Below, piece by piece: positions 1 through 7,735 of a stretch of 64,000 nucleotides of DNA. Source of the DNA: Loktanella gaetbuli (GTDB lineage: Bacteria > Pseudomonadota > Alphaproteobacteria > Rhodobacterales > Rhodobacteraceae); assembly GCF_020531945.1 (NCBI RefSeq), contig NZ_JAJATZ010000011.1, positions 1 through 64,000 on the forward strand, in the 5' to 3' direction. Below the pieces are notes generated by a model. That model saw only the letters and a program-made list of their open reading frames with translations. It had not been told where the DNA came from and made no database searches. How positions within the stretch are numbered: position 1 is the stretch's first letter; each line of letters opens with the position of its first letter. Both the position numbers and the translations under genes were made by a program.

Positions 1-273
1 GAATTGGCCCGTGCGCTGGGTGTGGAACGGTCCGGCATGGTCGCGCTGATCGACGAGCTGGAGAGCGCGGATCTGATCCGGCGCGATCCCGTGCCGGGCG
101 ACAGGCGGGTGCAGGCGCTGCAACCGACCGACCGCGGGATCGCCCGGTTCGACGCCTTGGTGGCGCTGGTGCGCGCGCATGAGGCGCGGTGTTTTGCCGG
201 GCTGGACGACACGGAAAAGGACACGTTGCTGCATCTGCTGCACAAGGTCCGCACGGGGGGCAACAGCACATGA
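1..273 (+). CDS. MarR-family transcriptional regulator, 5' end outside window
   Basis: The last 90 codons of a MarR-type repressor are visible. The reading frame is open to the left edge, so the true start lies upstream. The visible part opens inside the DNA-binding winged helix: a recognition helix of the form V-E-R-S-G-M-V-x-L-I-D-E-L-E, then the wing with the family's D-R-R, followed by the C-terminal dimerisation helix. The stop overlaps the start of the feruloyl-CoA synthase gene (ATGA), so the two are co-transcribed. MarR proteins of hydroxycinnamate clusters (CouR/FerR type) commonly sense the CoA thioester made by the adjacent ligase; that role here is inferred from context. Confidence 0.85.
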   Translation, partial: ELARALGVERSGMVALIDELESADLIRRDPVPGDRRVQALQPTDRGIARFDALVALVRAHEARCFAGLDDTEKDTLLHLLHKVRTGGNST

Positions 274-2015
274 CCGACCGATTCTGGACGCCGCGTTTCG
301 GCTATGACCGCCGCGCTGACGGCACGATCCTGATGCGGCAGACCGATCCGCTGCCAGATCATCCGCAGGTCATGGCCGCCTATCTGGATCATTGGGCGCA
401 GACCGCCCCCGACAGGACATGGATCGCGCGGCGCGGGCCGGATGGCAACTGGATCACCGTCAGCTACGCGCAGGCGCTGGATGCCGCGCGCAGGCTGGGT
501 GCGGGGTTGCTGGACCTTGGGCTGACGGCGGACAGACCGCTGTTGATCCTGTCGGAAAACAGTCTCGAACATGCGCTTTTGGGTCTGGCTGCGGCCTATG
601 TCGGTGTGCCGTTCGCGCCTGTGGCCGTGCCCTATTCCTTGGTCAGTCAGGACCACGGCAAGCTGCGCGACATCGCAGCGACCTTGAACCCCGGTGCGGT
701 TTTTGCCGATGACGCCGCGACCTTTGCCGCCGCACTGGGTGCCATTTCGGCAGACGGGCGCGCGGTCATCACGTGCAGGAACGCGCGACCCGGTGACATC
801 GCCTATGATGATCTGATGACCAGTGATCCCGCCCCGGCGGATGCCGCGCGGGCAGGGGTGACGGCGGACACGGTGCTGAAATATCTGTTCACGTCGGGGT
901 CCACCGGCACGCCAAAGGCGGTGATCAACACCAACGGGATGGTTTGTGCCAGTCAGGCCATGGTGCGTGACTGCTACCGCTATCTCTCGGACGATCCGCC
1001 CGTCACGCTGGACTGGGCCCCGTGGAACCATACGGCGGCAGGCAACAAGGTGTTTTACCTGATCCTGACCAACGGCGGCACCTACTACATCGACGACGGT
1101 CGCCCCACACCGGGCAAAATGCAAGAAACCCTGCGCAACCTGTCCGACGTGTCCTGCTCCTGGTATTTCAACGTGCCCGTCGGCTACGACCAGCTTGTCG
1201 CCGCGCTGGAGCAGGACGCAGCACTTGCGCAGCGGTTTTTCGCAAAACTCGGCATGTTGTTCTACGCGGGTGCCGGGATGGCGCAACAGACCTGGGACCG
1301 GCTGTCGGCCGTGGGCCTGCGGATCACGGGGCGGCGGGTGTTGCTGGCCACTGGCCTAGGGGCCACGGAAACCGCACCCTTTACGTTGGCCTGCACCGAT
1401 GTTCAGGACCAATCCGGCAACGTGGGCGTGCCCGCGCGCGGCGTCACGCTGAAACTGGTGCCCGTCGGTGACAAGCTGGAAGCCCGGATCAAGGGGCCGA
1501 ACGTGACGCCCGGCTATCTGGGCGATCCCGTCCGCACCGCAGAGGCATTCGATGACGAAGGTTTTTACCGGCTGGGCGATGCGCTGCGGCCCGCCGACCC
1601 GGATGATCTGTCCAAAGGGTTCTATTTCGACGGGCGGCTGGCCGAGAATTTCAAGCTGACGACCGGGACCTGGGTGGCGGTGGGCGCGGTGCGCGCGCGG
1701 CTGGTCGATGCCATGGGCGGGCTGATCCGCGACGCGGTGATCGTGGGCGAGGATCAAGCGGAACTGGGCGCATTGCTGTGGCTGACGCCCGGTGCGGACC
1801 CAGGTGCGGTGCAGGCGGCACTGGCGCAGGCAGCACAGGCGGCGACGGGATCGGCCAGCCGGGTCAAACGCGCGATTCCGCTGGATCGTGACCCGTCACT
1901 GGATGCAGGCGAAATCACCGAAAAAGGGTCGCTGAACCAACGGCAATTACGGGCGAACAAGGCAGAGCTGATTGCCACCCTTTATGCTGGGGGTGAGGGC
2001 GCGATGATCGTCTAA
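270..2015 (+). CDS. fcs: feruloyl-CoA synthase (AMP-forming hydroxycinnamate-CoA ligase)
   Basis: A 581-residue member of the ANL acyl-CoA synthetase superfamily. It would activate ferulate or related hydroxycinnamates with ATP and CoA in the cytoplasm. The phosphate-binding loop F-T-S-G-S-T-G-T-P-K lies near residues 207-216, G-F-Y-R-L-G-D in the later adenylation core, and the C-terminal catalytic lysine context is E-K-G-S-L-N-Q. The N-terminus (FWTPRFGYDRR) resembles feruloyl-CoA synthases rather than benzoate or fatty-acid ligases. The ATG at 270 overlaps the MarR stop, which favours it over the in-frame start at 189. The divergent crotonase at 3078-3848 is the plausible next enzyme. Substrate range is inferred from similarity and context. 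Confidence 0.85.
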   Translation: MTDRFWTPRFGYDRRADGTILMRQTDPLPDHPQVMAAYLDHWAQTAPDRTWIARRGPDGNWITVSYAQALDAARRLGAGLLDLGLTADRPLLILSENSLEHALLGLAAAYVGVPFAPVAVPYSLVSQDHGKLRDIAATLNPGAVFADDAATFAAALGAISADGRAVITCRNARPGDIAYDDLMTSDPAPADAARAGVTADTVLKYLFTSGSTGTPKAVINTNGMVCASQAMVRDCYRYLSDDPPVTLDWAPWNHTAAGNKVFYLILTNGGTYYIDDGRPTPGKMQETLRNLSDVSCSWYFNVPVGYDQLVAALEQDAALAQRFFAKLGMLFYAGAGMAQQTWDRLSAVGLRITGRRVLLATGLGATETAPFTLACTDVQDQSGNVGVPARGVTLKLVPVGDKLEARIKGPNVTPGYLGDPVRTAEAFDDEGFYRLGDALRPADPDDLSKGFYFDGRLAENFKLTTGTWVAVGAVRARLVDAMGGLIRDAVIVGEDQAELGALLWLTPGADPGAVQAALAQAAQAATGSASRVKRAIPLDRDPSLDAGEITEKGSLNQRQLRANKAELIATLYAGGEGAMIV

Positions 2016-2119
2016 ATCGAACCTTGAGGGGAAAGGCACGGGAAGCTGGAGTGCGGGACTTTGCTCCCGTTCAATGCGACTGCTCCAATGACGGCTTCGG
2101 GGGAGCCTTACAACAAACA

Positions 2120-2134
2120 GTCAATTTGATTGAC
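2120..2134. promoter_or_regulatory. 15-bp palindrome upstream of an unknown gene
   Basis: GTCAAT, a TTG spacer, then ATTGAC form a perfect inverted repeat in an AT-rich stretch between the ligase gene and the unknown gene at 2213. It has the size and position of an operator for a dimeric regulator. No regulator can be assigned. Confidence 0.35.
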
Positions 2135-2212
2135 TTTTGCAAGTGCGGTGAAGATCCACGCGAATATAATTGCGGACGTTTCCAAGTCCTATGAAACTGT
2201 TAGGCTTACCCA

Positions 2213-2911
2213 ATGGATACTATCGCTCAGAATCTCTCCAGTTGGCGCGCATCTCTCATGCCGAGCATTCCGATCGCAGGTCTCCTTTCACGCAACCCCA
2301 TAGTCTACAAGTGGAAGGCTCCTTTCCGCTGCTGGCTTTTGCGCGAGGCCGCGTTCTGGCGGGTGACGGATCTTCTCACTCAGTCTTATGCGCTACATCA
2401 GCAGGGCCACGGACTGGGTGCACGGATCCTGTTGCGTAGCGGGATCGAGACGCTCGCTTCGCTCATCTACCTTAACCAACTAATTGAACAAGTCTTGGTC
2501 AGCAAACTCGACTTTCATGAGTTCGGACAGATGACCAAAATCCTTTCATTAGGCTCGCGCGACGGTTCGACCAAGCACCAATCCCGCAACATCGTCACCA
2601 TCCTGAAAAAATGTAACAAGCGGTATCCTGGCATCGAAAATCTGTATGGCATCCTGTCAGAAAGCGCTCACCCAAACTATTATGGCCTAGTGGCTGGTTA
2701 TTCAGAGGTCAATCATGACGAGTATGAAACGTGCTTTTCAAATCGTTGGATGGAGATTAATGGAGCGTCGCATCTTGATTCTATTGAACTATGCATGATG
2801 ACCTTTCATCACGAATATAACGATGTATGGCCAAATCTGATGGATAAGTTTGAAAATTGGATCGCTGAGAACACCGACAGATTAGAAGCAACAAAGAATA
2901 CGCCGGCGTAG
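2213..2911 (+). CDS. hypothetical protein, DUF5677-like
   Basis: A 232-residue soluble, mostly helical protein of unknown function. A helix near residues 68-90 carries R71, R75 and E79 (a R-x3-R-x3-E pattern). A later S-E-S-A-H-P-N segment (residues 149-155) resembles the conserved R/E helix and S-x2-H-P motif I associate with DUF5677, a family distantly reminiscent of HEPN folds. Codon use differs from the neighbours: many A/T-ending codons and a clearly lower GC content. The gene sits between two halves of a hydroxycinnamate cluster and is flanked by non-coding atypical DNA, which points to recent acquisition. No clear ribosome site precedes the ATG. A defence or RNase role would be speculation. 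Confidence 0.6.
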   Translation: MDTIAQNLSSWRASLMPSIPIAGLLSRNPIVYKWKAPFRCWLLREAAFWRVTDLLTQSYALHQQGHGLGARILLRSGIETLASLIYLNQLIEQVLVSKLDFHEFGQMTKILSLGSRDGSTKHQSRNIVTILKKCNKRYPGIENLYGILSESAHPNYYGLVAGYSEVNHDEYETCFSNRWMEINGASHLDSIELCMMTFHHEYNDVWPNLMDKFENWIAENTDRLEATKNTPA

Positions 2912-3077
2912 CTCTGAAGATCGCCACACATTTGCAGCCATTCGCCGCTTTGCAGCAGATCGGAAAAAAAGGGCTCAAACCTGCCGTTCGCCGCAGAGAT
3001 CTCTGGAGGGCCGACCATTCGCTGCTGGGCGCCTTTTTGCAAGCGTAGAAACGTTCGCAGATCGTGATCGGTCCTGT
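2912..3077. repeat. intergenic stretch resembling a dispersed Rhodobacteraceae repeat
   Basis: The 166 bp between the unknown gene and the crotonase stop hold no gene. The segment around 2930-3060 (GCAGCAGATCGGAAAAAAG, then GCCGTTCGCCGCAGAGATC, CCGACCATTCGCTGC) looks like mosaic intergenic repeats that I recall being scattered through Rhodobacteraceae genomes and often mis-called as short ORFs. This rests on recollection, not a search. Confidence 0.3.
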
Positions 3078-3848
3078 CTATTCCCGAAAATTCGGCGCAC
3101 GTTTTTCCAGGAATGCAGCCAGCCCCTCGCGGGCGGCGTCGGTGGTTTGGGCCATGGCGGCAGAGAGGCTCTCGGTGAACAGGCCGTCGCTGCGGGACAT
3201 GTCGTCGATCCGCGACAGTGCCTGAATCATCAGGTAGTTCGAGAACGGCGCGTTGTCGGCGATTTTCCGTGCCAGGTCGCGCGCCATGGGCAGGGCTTCG
3301 CCCTCGTCCACGGCATAGTGGCACAGGCCCAGCCGCAGGCCGTCCTCGGCCCCATAGTTGCGGCCCGTCAGCATCATTTCACGCATCCGGTCCGCGCCGA
3401 TGATCCGGCCCACGCGCACGGTGGCCCCGCCACCCACGAAAATGCCGCGCCGTCCCTCTGGCAGTTGAAACCGCACGCTGGGTTCCGCGATGCGCACATG
3501 CGTAGCGGTGGCGATTTCCAGACCGCCGCCAATCACGGCACCGGTCAGGGCGCTGACCACGGGCAGGCCGCCAAATTCGATGGCATCCGCGACGCGGTGC
3601 CAGTTACGCGAGTGGCGCATCGTATCCTCTGGACTGCGTTGTTTGTGTTCCGACAGATCCAGGCCGGAACAGAAATGGCCACCCTCGCCGTGCAGGATTG
3701 CCACGCGCACACCCTCTGGCGGGTTGGAAAAGAACGCATCGAGGTCCGCCACCAGCGCATCATTCATCGCATTACGCTTGTCAGGGCGCGCAAATGTCAG
3801 CGTGGCGATATCGCCGTCGATCGACAGACGGGTGACGGGATCGGTCAT
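3078..3848 (-). CDS. crotonase/enoyl-CoA hydratase family protein
   Basis: A 256-residue crotonase-fold enzyme. The oxyanion-hole segments H-F-C-S-G-L-D-L (about 58-65) and I-G-G-G-L-E-I-A (about 106-113) are intact. Next to feruloyl-CoA synthase it most likely hydrates the side chain of feruloyl- or coumaroyl-CoA, either as a hydratase-lyase releasing vanillin-type aldehydes or as a plain hydratase in a beta-oxidative route; the sequence alone does not decide. The ATG at 3848 is preceded by a purine-rich GAGGGCCAACC stretch; an upstream in-frame start would add 20 unrelated residues. It is transcribed divergently from the amidohydrolase operon. Confidence 0.85.
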   Translation of the reverse strand: MTDPVTRLSIDGDIATLTFARPDKRNAMNDALVADLDAFFSNPPEGVRVAILHGEGGHFCSGLDLSEHKQRSPEDTMRHSRNWHRVADAIEFGGLPVVSALTGAVIGGGLEIATATHVRIAEPSVRFQLPEGRRGIFVGGGATVRVGRIIGADRMREMMLTGRNYGAEDGLRLGLCHYAVDEGEALPMARDLARKIADNAPFSNYLMIQALSRIDDMSRSDGLFTESLSAAMAQTTDAAREGLAAFLEKRAPNFRE

Positions 3849-3948
3849 GGTTGGCCCTCTGATTTTGGTGAAAGTGTTATATAAGATAACTGTTAACATA
3901 CAAAACAATTATGCTATCATGGTGACAGCCAGATCGGGGAGGGTCGTC
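3849..3948. promoter_or_regulatory. divergent promoter region with operator-like palindrome
   Basis: This 100-bp gap separates the divergent crotonase and amidohydrolase starts and is strikingly AT-rich. GTTAT, ATAAG, ATAAC at 3876-3890 forms an inverted repeat with 5-bp arms, followed at once by TGTTAACA. Its placement suits the MarR-type regulator at the left edge. A good ribosome site (GGGGAGGG, 3936-3943) precedes the amidohydrolase ATG at 3949. Confidence 0.5.
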
Positions 3949-4839
3949 ATGGTCGATTTCAGCGCAGTCCGCGCCATTGATTTCCACACGCACGCAGAGG
4001 AACCCTGCTGCGCCCCGCGCGACGATGGCTATACCGAATTTCAGGCCGGCATGGCCGCCTATTTCAAGAATCCCGCCGGTGTCGATGGCATGCTGCCCAC
4101 CGTGCAGGACACCGCCGCCTACTACCGCGAACGCAATATCGCTGCCGTTATTTTCCCGGTGGATGCAGAGCGCGAGACAGGGTTCAGGCGCTATTCCAAC
4201 GAAGAGGTCGCCACCATCTGCGCCGACAACGACGATATCCTGATCCCCTTTGCCTCTGTCGATCCGCACAAGGGCCGCGCGGGCGCGCGCGAGGTGCGGC
4301 GGCTGGTGCGTGATTTCGGTGTGCGCGGGTTCAAGTTTCATCCCACGATGCAGGGGTTTTTCCCCAACGACCGCGAGGCCTGCTATGCCGTGCTGGAGGC
4401 CTGCGCAGAGGAAGGCGTGATCACGCTGTTTCACACCGGCCAGACCGGCGTCGGGTCGGGGATGCGCGGCGGCATGGGGATGCGGCTGAAATATTCCAAC
4501 CCGATGCATCTGGATGACGTGGCCGTCGATTTCCCCGACATGAAAATCGTGCTGGCGCACCCCAGTTTCCCCTGGACCGAAGAAGGGCTGGCCGTGGCCC
4601 AGCACAAACCGAATGTCTACTACGACATGTCCGGCTGGTCGCCGAAGTATTTCCCCGAGATATTCGTCAAATACGCCAATTCGATCCTGAAAAAGAAGAT
4701 GCTGTTCGGGTCCGACTGGCCTGCGATCACGCCCGACCGCTGGCTGGCGGATTTTGAGGCAGCCCCGTTCAAGGACGAGGTGCGCCCGCTGATCCTGAAA
4801 GAAAATGCACTGCGTCTGCTGGGGGTGACCGATGCCTGA
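3949..4839 (+). CDS. amidohydrolase-2 family metal-dependent hydrolase
   Basis: A 296-residue TIM-barrel protein of the amidohydrolase-2 (ACMSD-like) family. The N-terminal metal motif D-F-H-T-H (H13, H15), a mid-barrel F-K-F-H-P, a later L-A-H-P and the C-terminal F-G-S-D-W-P aspartate are all present. Relatives in hydroxycinnamate clusters include CouO-type proteins, described as hydrolases of beta-ketoacyl-CoA thioesters with an aromatic ring, so side-chain shortening of feruloyl- or coumaroyl-CoA is a plausible job; a decarboxylase or hydratase role is also possible. The ATG at 3949 follows a strong Shine-Dalgarno. The gene overlaps the P450 start by 8 bp. Confidence 0.75.
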   Translation: MVDFSAVRAIDFHTHAEEPCCAPRDDGYTEFQAGMAAYFKNPAGVDGMLPTVQDTAAYYRERNIAAVIFPVDAERETGFRRYSNEEVATICADNDDILIPFASVDPHKGRAGAREVRRLVRDFGVRGFKFHPTMQGFFPNDREACYAVLEACAEEGVITLFHTGQTGVGSGMRGGMGMRLKYSNPMHLDDVAVDFPDMKIVLAHPSFPWTEEGLAVAQHKPNVYYDMSGWSPKYFPEIFVKYANSILKKKMLFGSDWPAITPDRWLADFEAAPFKDEVRPLILKENALRLLGVTDA

Positions 4840-6010
4840 CCTTGCCCCGCTGGATGACACGATCACGCTGGATCAGCTGGACCGCGATCCGTTCCCGATC
4901 TACCGCCGCCTGCGGGCCGAGGCCCCGGTGCTGCGCGTCAAATCGGTGGGGCGGACCCTGCTGACCAAGGCGGCGGATACCAAATACGTCAAGGACAACC
5001 CCGATCTGTTCAGTTCCGACGATCCCAATACGCCGATGAAACGCGCGTTTCAGGCGCATACGCTGATGCGCAAGGACGGGGCGGACCACCTGCGCGAACG
5101 CACGGCCATGGCGCCTGCGTTCAACCCCAAGGTCATCATGGGCGAATGGATGCCGCAATATAACCAGATCGCGCAGGACTATGTCGCCCGACTGCCGCGC
5201 GGTGAGGTGGTCGATCTGTTCAACGTGCTGTCCGGTGCCTTTGCCGCACGGGGTCTTGCGATCCTGCTGGGGATGCCAGAGGCGTCGGACGAGGATATGA
5301 TGGAATGGTCGCAGGCCTTGATCGAGGGGGCGGGCAACTTCGGCTGGCGCGATGCGCCGTTCGAAAGGTCCGACCGCGCGAATGCGGGCATCAACGCCGT
5401 GCTGGACGCCGCCCGCGCGCGCCACCTGGCGGACCCCAACCCATCGGCCTATTCCGTGATGCTGAACGCGGATGATCCGATCCCCGACAGCCAGATCTAC
5501 GCCAATATCAAGATCGCGATCGGCGGCGGCATCAACGAACCGCGCGATGCGCTGAATACGACCCTGTACGGTTTGCTGACCAACCCTGACCAATGCGCGC
5601 AGGTCGTCGCAAACGGCGACTGGGACCGCGCGTTCGAAGAAGGCGTGCGCTGGGTTGCGCCGATTTCTGCATCGTCCCGGCTGGTCACAGAAGACACGGA
5701 AATTCGCGGCCACCTGATCCCCAAGGGGGACACGGTCATGACGATACAGGCCAGCGCCAACCGCGACGAGGACGTGCTGGAGAATGGCGAGGTGTTCGAT
5801 GTTTACCGCGACAAGGCCCCGCACCAATCGTTCGGCAACGGCCCGCACTTTTGTCAGGGCACCCATGTCGCCCGGCGCGCGGTGGGGCAGGTGATGCTGC
5901 CGATCCTGTTCGATCGTTTTCCGAATATGTCGATCCCCGACACCGATGCCGTGATCTGGCGTGGTTTCGGTTTCCGGGGGCCGATCCAGATTCCCGTCTT
6001 GTTGGAGTAA
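4832..6010 (+). CDS. cytochrome P450, possible aromatic O-demethylase
   Basis: A 392-residue soluble bacterial P450. The haem-binding loop F-G-N-G-P-H-F-C-Q-G places the thiolate ligand at Cys341, and E270-G-V-R273 is the ExxR pair of the K helix. The I helix reads G-G-G-I-N-E-P-R-D (about 231-239) in place of the usual acid-threonine oxygen-activation pair. It lies in a coupled operon between a hydroxycinnamate hydrolase and protocatechuate genes, so removal of a methoxy methyl group from a vanillate- or guaiacol-type substrate is the natural guess. No ferredoxin or reductase gene is nearby, so electron partners must come from elsewhere. Confidence 0.85.
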   Translation: MPDLAPLDDTITLDQLDRDPFPIYRRLRAEAPVLRVKSVGRTLLTKAADTKYVKDNPDLFSSDDPNTPMKRAFQAHTLMRKDGADHLRERTAMAPAFNPKVIMGEWMPQYNQIAQDYVARLPRGEVVDLFNVLSGAFAARGLAILLGMPEASDEDMMEWSQALIEGAGNFGWRDAPFERSDRANAGINAVLDAARARHLADPNPSAYSVMLNADDPIPDSQIYANIKIAIGGGINEPRDALNTTLYGLLTNPDQCAQVVANGDWDRAFEEGVRWVAPISASSRLVTEDTEIRGHLIPKGDTVMTIQASANRDEDVLENGEVFDVYRDKAPHQSFGNGPHFCQGTHVARRAVGQVMLPILFDRFPNMSIPDTDAVIWRGFGFRGPIQIPVLLE

Positions 6011-6015
6011 CGCAG

Positions 6016-6393
6016 ATGACCGACCGATATGATGCAGGCATGGCGACCCGCCGCGCGGTGCTGGGCGACGCCCACGTGGACCGGGCAGAGGCGGCCAAGG
6101 AACCGTTCGACGCGCCGTTCCAGCGGATGATTACCGAAGGTGCCTGGGGTACTGTCTGGGCGGACGACACGATCACCCGCCGAGAGCGGTCGATGCTGAC
6201 GCTGGCGCTGCTGGCCGCGACAGGCAATTTCGACGAAATCCCGATGCATGTGCGTGCCACGGCGAACACCGGGGCCAGCCCCGACGACATCATGCAGGCG
6301 TTTTTGCACGTGGGCGTCTATGCCGGCGTGCCAAAGGCGAACCACGCGATCAAGCTGGCGAAGCAAACACTTCGGGAAATGGGGGTTCTATGA
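6016..6393 (+). CDS. pcaC: 4-carboxymuconolactone decarboxylase
   Basis: A 125-residue member of the carboxymuconolactone decarboxylase family, the usual length for PcaC. It converts 4-carboxymuconolactone to beta-ketoadipate enol-lactone in the protocatechuate branch. The family core is clear: R-x-R-S-M-L-T-L-A-L-L-A-A-T-G followed by M-H-V-R-A-T-A-N-T-G and a C-terminal G-V-Y-A-G-V-P-x-A-N-H-A. The ATG at 6016 lies 5 bp after the P450 stop and is preceded by GGAG; its own stop overlaps pcaH (ATGA). The enzymes acting just before and after it (PcaB, PcaD) are not in the window. Confidence 0.9.
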   Translation: MTDRYDAGMATRRAVLGDAHVDRAEAAKEPFDAPFQRMITEGAWGTVWADDTITRRERSMLTLALLAATGNFDEIPMHVRATANTGASPDDIMQAFLHVGVYAGVPKANHAIKLAKQTLREMGVL

Positions 6394-7115
6394 CGCAGAA
6401 CGGTTATTTCGCGCGTGACACGCAGTGGCATCCCCCCGCGCTGACGCCGGGCTATAAAACGAGCGTCGCGCGCAGTCCGACCCGTGCCAAGCTGTCGTTT
6501 CCGACGTCCCTGTCAGAGGAAACCGGTCCGGTGTTCGGCCACAACATCCTCGGCCCCTTGGACAACGACCTGATCCACAACTTTGCCGCCGCTGATCAAA
6601 GCGCGATTGGCCCGCGCATCGTCGTTTACGGTCGCGTGCTGGACGAAACCGGCCGCCCCGTGCCGGGTGCACTGGTCGAGGTCTGGCAGGCCAACGCAGG
6701 CGGGCGGTATCGGCATAAGAAAGAGTCCTACCTCGCCCCGCTGGACCCGAACTTTGGCGGCTGCGGGCGGGTGATCACAGACGAAAACGGCTGTTATGAA
6801 TTCCGCACGATCCAGCCGGGACCCTATCCCTGGCCCAATGGTCCGAACGACTGGCGGCCCGCGCATATTCATTTCAGTGTCTTTGGTCAGGGCTTTGCCC
6901 AACGGATGATCACCCAGATGTATTTCGAGGGCGATCCGATGATCTGGCTGTGTCCGATCGTCGGCACCATCGATGATCCTAGGGCGGTGGAATCGCTGGT
7001 TGCCGCACTCGATATGACGCGCACGATCCCGATGGATGCCCGCGCCTACAAATTCGACATCGTGCTGCGCGGGCGGCGTCAGACGTTCTTTGAAAACCGG
7101 GCGGAGGGGCTGTGA
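6390..7115 (+). CDS. pcaH: protocatechuate 3,4-dioxygenase beta subunit
   Basis: The iron-bearing subunit (241 residues) of intradiol protocatechuate 3,4-dioxygenase, which opens the ring between the two hydroxyls to give 3-carboxy-cis,cis-muconate. The four iron ligands are visible as Tyr107, Tyr146, His159 and His161; the spacings (39, 13, 2) match those of the well-studied Pseudomonas enzyme. It forms the active enzyme with PcaG, encoded next. Its start overlaps pcaC by ATGA and its stop overlaps the pcaG start by one base, so the subunits are made together. Confidence 0.95.
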   Translation: MTQNGYFARDTQWHPPALTPGYKTSVARSPTRAKLSFPTSLSEETGPVFGHNILGPLDNDLIHNFAAADQSAIGPRIVVYGRVLDETGRPVPGALVEVWQANAGGRYRHKKESYLAPLDPNFGGCGRVITDENGCYEFRTIQPGPYPWPNGPNDWRPAHIHFSVFGQGFAQRMITQMYFEGDPMIWLCPIVGTIDDPRAVESLVAALDMTRTIPMDARAYKFDIVLRGRRQTFFENRAEGL

Positions 7116-7726
7116 TGGTGCAATCGTTGAACCTGCTCAAGGAAAGTCCGTCGCAGACGGCTGGGCCGTACGTTCACATCGGCTGCACACCGAATTTTTC
7201 CGGCATCGACATCTATGGCGGCGATCTGGGCACGACGATGAAAACCGGCCCGGTGCAGGGTACGGAAATCACCCTGCGGGGGGCCGTGTTCGATGGCACT
7301 GGCACGCCGCTGCGCGACGCGATGGTGGAAATCTGGCAGGCGGATGCAAATGGTATCTATCCCGGCAATGACCCGCGCGGCGCCGCCGACCCGCACTTTA
7401 CCGGCTGGGGCCGGTCGCCGGGGGATATGGAAACAGGCGAATTCACGTTCCAGACGGTCAAACCGGGGCAGGTGCCCTGGCGCAATGGCCAGTTGCAGGC
7501 ACCGCATATCACGTTCTGGATCGTCGCACGCGGCATCAACCTGGGTCTGCAAACGCGGATGTATTTCGCTGACGAGGTGGAGGCCAATGCCGCCGATCCG
7601 ATCCTGAGCCGGATTGAACATCAGAACCGCGTGCCGACCTTGCTGGCGCAGCCCGACGGTACGGGCGTTTATCGTTTCGATATCCGGCTGCAAGGCGACG
7701 CCGAAACCATCTTTTTCGATATTTGA
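7115..7726 (+). CDS. pcaG: protocatechuate 3,4-dioxygenase alpha subunit
   Basis: The 203-residue alpha subunit pairs with PcaH and lacks the iron ligands. It shares the intradiol dioxygenase beta-sandwich, seen in S-Q-T-x-G-P-Y-x-H-I-G near the N-terminus, the A-x-V-E-I-W-Q-A-D-A-x-G strand and the C-terminal Y-R-F-D-I-R-L-Q-G segment. The ATG at 7115 overlaps the pcaH stop (TGATG); an in-frame GTG one codon upstream is an alternative. The BKACE gene follows after 9 bp. Confidence 0.95.
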   Translation: MVQSLNLLKESPSQTAGPYVHIGCTPNFSGIDIYGGDLGTTMKTGPVQGTEITLRGAVFDGTGTPLRDAMVEIWQADANGIYPGNDPRGAADPHFTGWGRSPGDMETGEFTFQTVKPGQVPWRNGQLQAPHITFWIVARGINLGLQTRMYFADEVEANAADPILSRIEHQNRVPTLLAQPDGTGVYRFDIRLQGDAETIFFDI

Positions 7727-7735
7727 GGGACGACC

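Noticed and set aside
2054..2069. CGGGA/TCCCG hairpin after the feruloyl-CoA synthase gene as terminator
   Set aside because: Only 5 bp of stem and no U-tract.
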